NCBI RefSeq assembly: GCF_002179965.1
Contig: NZ_NGUQ01000014.1
Location: 434,001-498,000, forward strand
Length of the DNA stretch: 64,000 bases
Direction: 5' to 3'
Source: Pandoraea sp. PE-S2T-3
GTDB taxonomy: Bacteria > Pseudomonadota > Gammaproteobacteria > Burkholderiales > Burkholderiaceae
The notes under the pieces are model-generated. The model made no database searches and was not told the DNA's origin. It saw nothing but the letters and a program-made list of their open reading frames with translations. The translations under genes were made by a program, and so were the position numbers. The number at the start of each line of letters is the position of its first letter. Position 1 is the first letter of the stretch. Shown piece by piece: positions 59,990 to 64,000 of the stretch.

Positions 59990-60159
59990 GAGCGGCGCTT
60001 GCTCTCCCTGCGGCCAATCCGTCAGGCATGGGAACGAGCGGCCACAAGCCCAGGGTGCCCTTGCAGCCAGGTCGCGGGACATTGTTGCCCGCGGGATTTC
60101 TCCATGGCGCGCGTCACGCGCGCGTCAGAGACATACGTTGCAGGAACCTTTTGCAGGTC

Positions 60160-61578
60160 ATGAGTCTTTTTCGAACCAAAAACATCGAGAACATGCTGGC
60201 GGCAAGCCGCACCGGCAGTCTCCGCAAGGTGCTCGGCCCCATCGATCTGGTCCTGATGGGTATCGGCGCCATCATCGGCACCGGCATTTTCGTTCTCACC
60301 GGCACGGGCGCGCTCACCGCCGGCCCGGCCCTCACCGTCTCGTTCATGATCGCGGCCACGGCTTGCGGCTTTGCCGCGCTGTGCTACGCCGAGTTCGCGT
60401 CCACGATTCCCGTCTCCGGCTCGATCTATACGTATAGCTATGCAACGCTCGGCGAAATCGTCGCGTGGATCATCGGCTGGGATCTGATGCTCGAATACGG
60501 TCTGGCCTCATCGGCCGTGTCGGTCGGCTGGTCGGGTTACTTCCAGTCGCTCGCAGCCGGCTTCGGCCTGCACCTGCCCGCCGTCATCACGGCGGCACCG
60601 GGCAGCGTGCCGGGCGTGACCACCTTCATCAACCTGCCCGCCGTCGTCATCATGCTGCTGGTCACGTGGGTGCTGTCGTACGGCGTGCGCGAGTCGGCGC
60701 GGATCAACAACCTGATGGTCGCGATCAAGATCGGCGTGGTGTTGCTCTTCATCGCCGTGGGCGTATGGCACGTGAAGCCGGCCAACTGGACGCCGTTCAT
60801 GCCGTTCGGCACCAGCGGCATGTTCAACGCTGCGGCACTCGTGTTCTTCGCGTTCATCGGCTTCGACGCGGTGACCTCCGCCGCCGAAGAAGTGCGTAAC
60901 CCGGGGCGCGACCTGCCGATCGGCATCATCGGCTCGCTGATCGTATGCACGCTGCTGTATGTGGCGGTCGCCGCCATCATGACCGGCATCGTGCCGTTCG
61001 CGCAGTTCGCGGGCGTGGATCACCCGGTGTCGCTGGCGCTGCAATATGCGGGGCAGAACTGGGTCGCGGGCTTCGTCGATCTGGGCGCGATTCTCGGCAT
61101 GACGACCGTGATTCTGGTGATGACCTACGGTCAGACCCGCATCACTTACGCGATGTCGCGCGACGGCCTGCTGCCGCCGATGCTCTCGCGCATCCACCCG
61201 ACACACAAGACGCCGTTTGCGGGCACGTGGATCATCGGCGTGGTGTTCGCCGTCATCGCCGGGTTCGTGCCGCTGGGCGTGCTCGCCGAGCTGATCAATA
61301 TCGGCACGCTGTCGGCGTTCGCGCTGGTGTCGGTCGCCGTGCTCGTGCTGCGCCGCACCCGACCTGACCTGCCGCGCGCGTTCCGAGTGCCCGGTGCGCC
61401 GGTGGTGCCGCTGATCTCGGCAGGCCTTTGTCTGTTTCTGATGGCCCACCTGCAAGCCGCAACCTGGATCGCGTTTGTCGTGTGGCTCGCCATCGGCATG
61501 GTGATCTACTTCACCTACGCGCGCCGCAATGCGCTGCTGCACAAGCACGGCGACGTGCCTGCGCAACCGCCGCAATAA
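60160..61578 (+). CDS. APC-family cationic amino-acid permease (YhdG-like)
   Basis: A 472-residue, 12-helix transporter of the amino acid-polyamine-organocation superfamily. The N-terminus (KVLGPIDLVLMGIGAIIGTGIFVLTG) has the GIGAIIGTGIFVLTG signature, and VFFAFIGFDAVTSAAEEVRNPGRDLPIGIIGSL is the conserved loop of the cationic amino-acid/YhdG group. It probably imports a basic or neutral amino acid by proton symport. The ATG at 60160 has GCAGGT as ribosome-binding site; an in-frame ATG at 60028 falls within the structured leader and adds unrelated residues. It is monocistronic with a very long leader. Confidence 0.9.
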   Translation: MSLFRTKNIENMLAASRTGSLRKVLGPIDLVLMGIGAIIGTGIFVLTGTGALTAGPALTVSFMIAATACGFAALCYAEFASTIPVSGSIYTYSYATLGEIVAWIIGWDLMLEYGLASSAVSVGWSGYFQSLAAGFGLHLPAVITAAPGSVPGVTTFINLPAVVIMLLVTWVLSYGVRESARINNLMVAIKIGVVLLFIAVGVWHVKPANWTPFMPFGTSGMFNAAALVFFAFIGFDAVTSAAEEVRNPGRDLPIGIIGSLIVCTLLYVAVAAIMTGIVPFAQFAGVDHPVSLALQYAGQNWVAGFVDLGAILGMTTVILVMTYGQTRITYAMSRDGLLPPMLSRIHPTHKTPFAGTWIIGVVFAVIAGFVPLGVLAELINIGTLSAFALVSVAVLVLRRTRPDLPRAFRVPGAPVVPLISAGLCLFLMAHLQAATWIAFVVWLAIGMVIYFTYARRNALLHKHGDVPAQPPQ

Positions 61579-61831
61579 TCGAACGTCATCGGCAGTATCA
61601 AGTGGTGGTTCCTGTCATCGGGGCCGCCGCTGCCCCCTGCGCATCTACCGACAATTCCGCATCCCGCCCTCTCGCTGGAGCGCGTATAGTCCGGCACAGG
61701 CCCTTGCTGCACGCTTGATCGTGCGGCGGGGGCCGCCCGCCTTCATGGCGGTTCTGCAAGTCGCTCGCTCGTGAATTCCGTTGCTTGCCGCTCACAAAGG
61801 CTCACAAAGCACCCACAAAAGGAACAAGAAC

Positions 61832-62290
61832 ATGCGTCGCTACGTCCTGCTTGCTGCCGTACCTGCCGCCTTCGCCGCCGGCTTTCTTTCGTCGCACCTG
61901 ATGCCCAGCGCCGTGGCACAGGCCACCGCCCTCACCCCGCAAATCATCGACGTCGGCGCCATGACCGACGAGCAGATCGGCAAGCTCGTGCCCAACGTCG
62001 GCACGCTACGCTCGCGCACGCTCGTGGCCACAACCAACGGCACCGTCGCCGTGCAAAGCGGCAACGTGCCGCGCCACACGCATCAGGACGCCGATGAGAT
62101 TCAGTACGTAATCGCCGGCAGCGGCACGTTCTGGCTGGGCGACCAGCAGCGCGACGTGCACCCGGGTGATCTCATCATCATTCCGCGTGGCACCGTGCAC
62201 GCCGGGTCGCAAAACACCAGCGGCGAATTCAAGGTGCTGGCGATCAAGCTGCCGCCGCAGGCACCGAACGACATCCAGTTCGTGAAATAA
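61832..62290 (+). CDS. Exported cupin-domain protein
   Basis: A 152-residue protein with a signal peptide (RRYVLLAAVPAAFAAGFLSS, cleavage near SAVAQA) and a single cupin_2 barrel. The metal ligands of motif 1 are RHTHQDADEIQYVIAGSG (His, His, Glu) and of motif 2 PRGTVHAGS (His). Function unknown; exported cupins of this kind may bind a small acid or sugar. ATG 61832 is preceded by AAAGGAAC; an in-frame start at 61781 has no site. It ends four bases before the convergent stop of the next gene. Confidence 0.85.
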   Translation: MRRYVLLAAVPAAFAAGFLSSHLMPSAVAQATALTPQIIDVGAMTDEQIGKLVPNVGTLRSRTLVATTNGTVAVQSGNVPRHTHQDADEIQYVIAGSGTFWLGDQQRDVHPGDLIIIPRGTVHAGSQNTSGEFKVLAIKLPPQAPNDIQFVK

Positions 62291-62293
62291 CCG

Positions 62294-62731
62294 TCAGGCC
62301 TGCGCCGCCCGACGGCGGCGCAACCCGATGAACGTCAGTTCGGCAAACACCAGCACGGTCACGATCTGCACGGCGATGAACACCACGCCCAGCGCGTTTG
62401 GCGCAATCCAGTCCGACGCCAGCAACACGGCACAGTCGAGCGCCCAGATCGCGTTGATGGCGATCACCGTCCATACGGCGCTGGCCGGCAGGGTCGTGCG
62501 GCGCACCAGCCAGACCAGCGCCGCCCCATAGATGAGCAGCACCAGCCCGGTCACGCGCAGCCCTTCGGCAGGCAGATCCAGCAGTGCGGCCAGCGGTGCA
62601 GCCGCCAGCACCTGCAACAGCCCCACGGCGCCACTCACGAGTGCGTCGGCGAGCAGCACGCGGACAAGAAATACCGATTGAACCGACGTTTGAGCCGAAG
62701 ACAGAAACGACGTTTGACGGGATGACATCAT
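62294..62731 (-). CDS. Four-helix membrane protein of unknown function
   Basis: A 145-residue integral membrane protein with four helices (FLVRVLLADALVSGAVGLLQVLAA; LRVTGLVLLIYGAALVWLV; ASAVWTVIAINAIWALDCAVLL; ALGVVFIAVQIVTVLVFAELTFIGL) and a basic C-terminus. I do not recognise the family; small hydrophobic integral proteins of this type are often annotated only as hypothetical. ATG 62731 follows GGAGG, an excellent site, so the longer frame to 62851 is rejected. It is divergent from an XRE regulator gene with a clear palindrome between, so it is probably a target of that regulator. Confidence 0.75.
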   Translation of the reverse strand: MMSSRQTSFLSSAQTSVQSVFLVRVLLADALVSGAVGLLQVLAAAPLAALLDLPAEGLRVTGLVLLIYGAALVWLVRRTTLPASAVWTVIAINAIWALDCAVLLASDWIAPNALGVVFIAVQIVTVLVFAELTFIGLRRRRAAQA

Positions 62732-62858
62732 GGCGACCTCCAGCGAAGTTGGACCGATCCGCACCGTGCGCCGACGACAACGTCGCGACGGGTGATCAGG
62801 ACGACGAGACATCGGGTCTCGCTGACTGACATCTTCGTGAGCCGACGACACGCCGTCG

Positions 62859-62889
62859 ATTACCTGCGAGGTAATGGCGGTGCATTACC
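62859..62889. promoter_or_regulatory. ATTACCT-GCG-AGGTAAT operator with extra half-site
   Basis: A perfect 17-base dyad (62859-62875) is followed by ATTACC (62884-62889), a half-site of the same motif. It lies between the divergent membrane-protein and XRE genes, 20-50 bases before the XRE start, and is the natural candidate for XRE autoregulation. Confidence 0.65.
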
Positions 62890-62909
62890 CAGCCGCTATC
62901 ATCCGTTTC

Positions 62910-63695
62910 ATGACGACACCTGCTATCGGAACCCTGTTGCGCGACTGGCGTCAGCGCCGGCGCATGAGCCAACTCGATCTTGCGCTGGAAGCGGAGATTT
63001 CGACGCGCCATCTGAGCTTTGTCGAGACGGGCCGCGCGCAACCGAGCCGCGAGATGCTGCTGCATCTTGCGCAGGCGCTCGACATCCCGTTACGCGAGCG
63101 CAATGCGATGCTGGTCGCCGCCGGCTTTGCGCCACGCTTCGAAGCACGCGCGTTCGATGCGCCCGACATGGCCGTCGCCCGCGAAGCCGTGCAGCGCGTG
63201 CTCGATGGCCACGAGCCTTACCCGGCACTGGCCGTCGATCGCCACTGGACATTGCTGGCGGCAAACCGCGCCGTCATGCCGCTGCTCGCTGGCGTGGACC
63301 CGTCGCTATTGAGCGGCGCGGTCAACGTGCTGCGCCTGTCGCTGCATCCGGACGGGCTGGCACCGCGCATCGCGAATCTGCCCGAATGGCGCGCGCATCT
63401 GCTGCATCGTCTGCGTCAGCAGATTCATGCGAGCGGCGATGCCACGCTGGGCGAGCTGTATGAGGAGTTGAAGGCGTATCCGGTGGCATCGCGCGAGCCG
63501 CCGCCTGCGGTACCGGCATCGGCAAGCATTTTCGTGCCGATGCAGTTGCGCACCGACGACGGCCTGCTGTCGTTCTTCAGCACGACGACGGTGTTCGGCA
63601 CGCCGGTGGATGTCACGCTCGCCGAACTGGCGCTCGAAGCGTTCTATCCGGCCGATGAGGCAACCGGCCGGGCCATGCGCGCCATGGTGTTGTGA
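62910..63695 (+). CDS. XRE-family regulator with MmyB-like ligand-binding domain
   Basis: A 261-residue regulator. The N-terminal XRE helix-turn-helix is LLRDWRQRRRMSQLDLALEA, then ISTRHLSFVETGRAQPSREML; the C-terminal domain (WTLLAANRAVMPLLAGVDP…NVLRLSLHPDGLAPRIANLPEWRAHLLHRLRQQ) is the MmyB-like PAS-type fold that binds fatty acids or similar ligands. These proteins usually repress an adjacent dehydrogenase or oxidoreductase operon; here the neighbour is a small membrane protein. ATG 62910 fits the domain, though its ribosome-binding site is weak; starting at 62874 would place the start inside the operator. Confidence 0.88.
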   Translation: MTTPAIGTLLRDWRQRRRMSQLDLALEAEISTRHLSFVETGRAQPSREMLLHLAQALDIPLRERNAMLVAAGFAPRFEARAFDAPDMAVAREAVQRVLDGHEPYPALAVDRHWTLLAANRAVMPLLAGVDPSLLSGAVNVLRLSLHPDGLAPRIANLPEWRAHLLHRLRQQIHASGDATLGELYEELKAYPVASREPPPAVPASASIFVPMQLRTDDGLLSFFSTTTVFGTPVDVTLAELALEAFYPADEATGRAMRAMVL

Positions 63696-63708
63696 CGCCG
63701 CAGCGCCG

Positions 63709-64000
63709 TCAGCCGAAATTACGGTTGAACCACACCACGCCATAGCCGATGGCGAACATCGTGAGCAGTAGCGGCACGGAGATACGCAGCACCTGAATGA
63801 CAAGCGGGCGCGGCGGCACGTCCTCGTCTTCGGGCATGCGGTCGGCCTCGCGCAGCGCGCCGGTACACAGCGCTGCCGCGACAGCACTCACGAACACCCA
63901 GAAGGTCTGGTTGTAGAGGAGTGCGACCAGCAGCAACGCCAGAGCGACGTTGCGGCCGTGATAGATCATGTTGACGGTATTGCGAAAGGCTTGCGGCGAC
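63709..64000 (-). CDS. Small membrane protein, probably truncated by the window edge
   Basis: At least 86 residues with two to three hydrophobic segments (VALALLLVALLYNQTFWVFVSAVAAALC and LVIQVLRISVPLLLTMFAIGYGVVWF) separated by a charged loop (READRMPEDEDVPPRP). ATG 63969 is possible, but it has no ribosome-binding site and the frame stays open and protein-like (SPQAFRNTVN) to the end of the window, so the true start is probably outside. Family not recognised. Its stop lies 13 bases past the convergent XRE gene. Confidence 0.55.
   Translation of the reverse strand, partial: SPQAFRNTVNMIYHGRNVALALLLVALLYNQTFWVFVSAVAAALCTGALREADRMPEDEDVPPRPLVIQVLRISVPLLLTMFAIGYGVVWFNRNFG

Larger units (their letters stand above)
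59518..60159 (+). other. 640-base hairpin-rich region upstream of the amino-acid permease
   Basis: No plausible gene, but strong potential RNA structure. In order: palindrome CAGTGGCCACTG (59554-59565); hairpin GCGTTTT/AAAACGC near 59570-59586; possible -10 TAAAAT (59588-59593); a two-level stem (GCCGGCCA…TGGCCGGC enclosing GGCGCC/GGTGCC, about 59602-59645); a terminator-like hairpin at 59687-59714; ATGCCTGAT/ATCAGGCAT at 59949-59989 with a second TCAGGCATG near 60020; a CGCGGG/CCCGCG hairpin (60073-60093); and GCGCGCGT/ACGCGCGC (60107-60123) just before the permease ribosome-binding site. No known riboswitch class is recognised. It may be a regulated leader, a small RNA plus leader, or fortuitous GC-rich structure. 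Confidence 0.5.

Noticed and set aside
1-64000. tRNA, rRNA, transposase or integrase genes
   Set aside because: No tRNA-like cloverleaf with a GGTTCGA-type arm, rRNA core sequence, transposase DDE motif or integrase signature was seen; there is no direct evidence for mobile DNA in the window.

Overview
The window is a GC-rich (roughly 64%) chromosomal segment of a Gram-negative betaproteobacterium, most likely a Burkholderiales member close to Pandoraea. That assignment is an inference from base composition, codon use and gene families (OFA oxalate transporter, glcDEF, OpgGH, a YfiBNR set, several LysR/GntR/AraC regulators); no rRNA or other phylogenetic marker lies in the window. About 53 protein genes are supported. 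I found no rRNA, tRNA, CRISPR array, insertion sequence, prophage or plasmid origin. The segment reads as a metabolically versatile accessory/core mix of small operons, most with a one-component regulator alongside.

Layout. 0-8 kb: oxalate/formate antiporter, then a GntR regulator divergent from a glycolate oxidase operon (glcDEF) across an operator-rich gap. 8-14 kb: DoxX / ring-cleavage-type dioxygenase / LysR, a CorC-HlyC family membrane protein, a LuxR-type regulator and a PilZ flagellar brake (YcgR). 14-21 kb: LysE exporter, cold shock protein, NlpD-like lipoprotein, and the osmoregulated periplasmic glucan operon opgGH. 21-31 kb: LysE/LysR pair, MATE pump with an unusual alpha/beta hydrolase, and a four-gene cytosine-deaminase-like/transport operon with its GntR regulator. 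31-37 kb: a MurA paralogue and a response regulator/hybrid kinase pair. 37-46 kb: MHS transporter operon with LysR, two small unknown genes, an O-antigen ligase-like protein and a glycosyltransferase, a YeiH-type exporter, and a DsbA/HCCA-isomerase family protein.

46-53 kb holds the most interesting set: a complete yfiR-yfiN-yfiB (tripartite c-di-GMP) operon, not recognisable from any one gene alone, facing a divergent PAS-GGDEF-EAL phosphodiesterase-like gene. The latter has a degenerate cyclase site and appears to be translated behind a 16-codon leader peptide. With YcgR at 13.3-14.1 kb, the window has c-di-GMP synthesis, degradation and effector functions. 53-64 kb: cupins, a drug-type MFS transporter with divergent AraC regulator, glutathione-dependent formaldehyde dehydrogenase, a PiT phosphate transporter, a secreted SH3 protein with Gly/Pro/His repeats, an amino-acid permease behind an unexplained 640-base hairpin-rich leader, and an XRE regulator with a clear operator.

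Start codons were re-chosen by ribosome-binding site and domain boundaries; several genes use GTG or TTG. Function calls rest on motif and family recognition by eye; no database search was possible.
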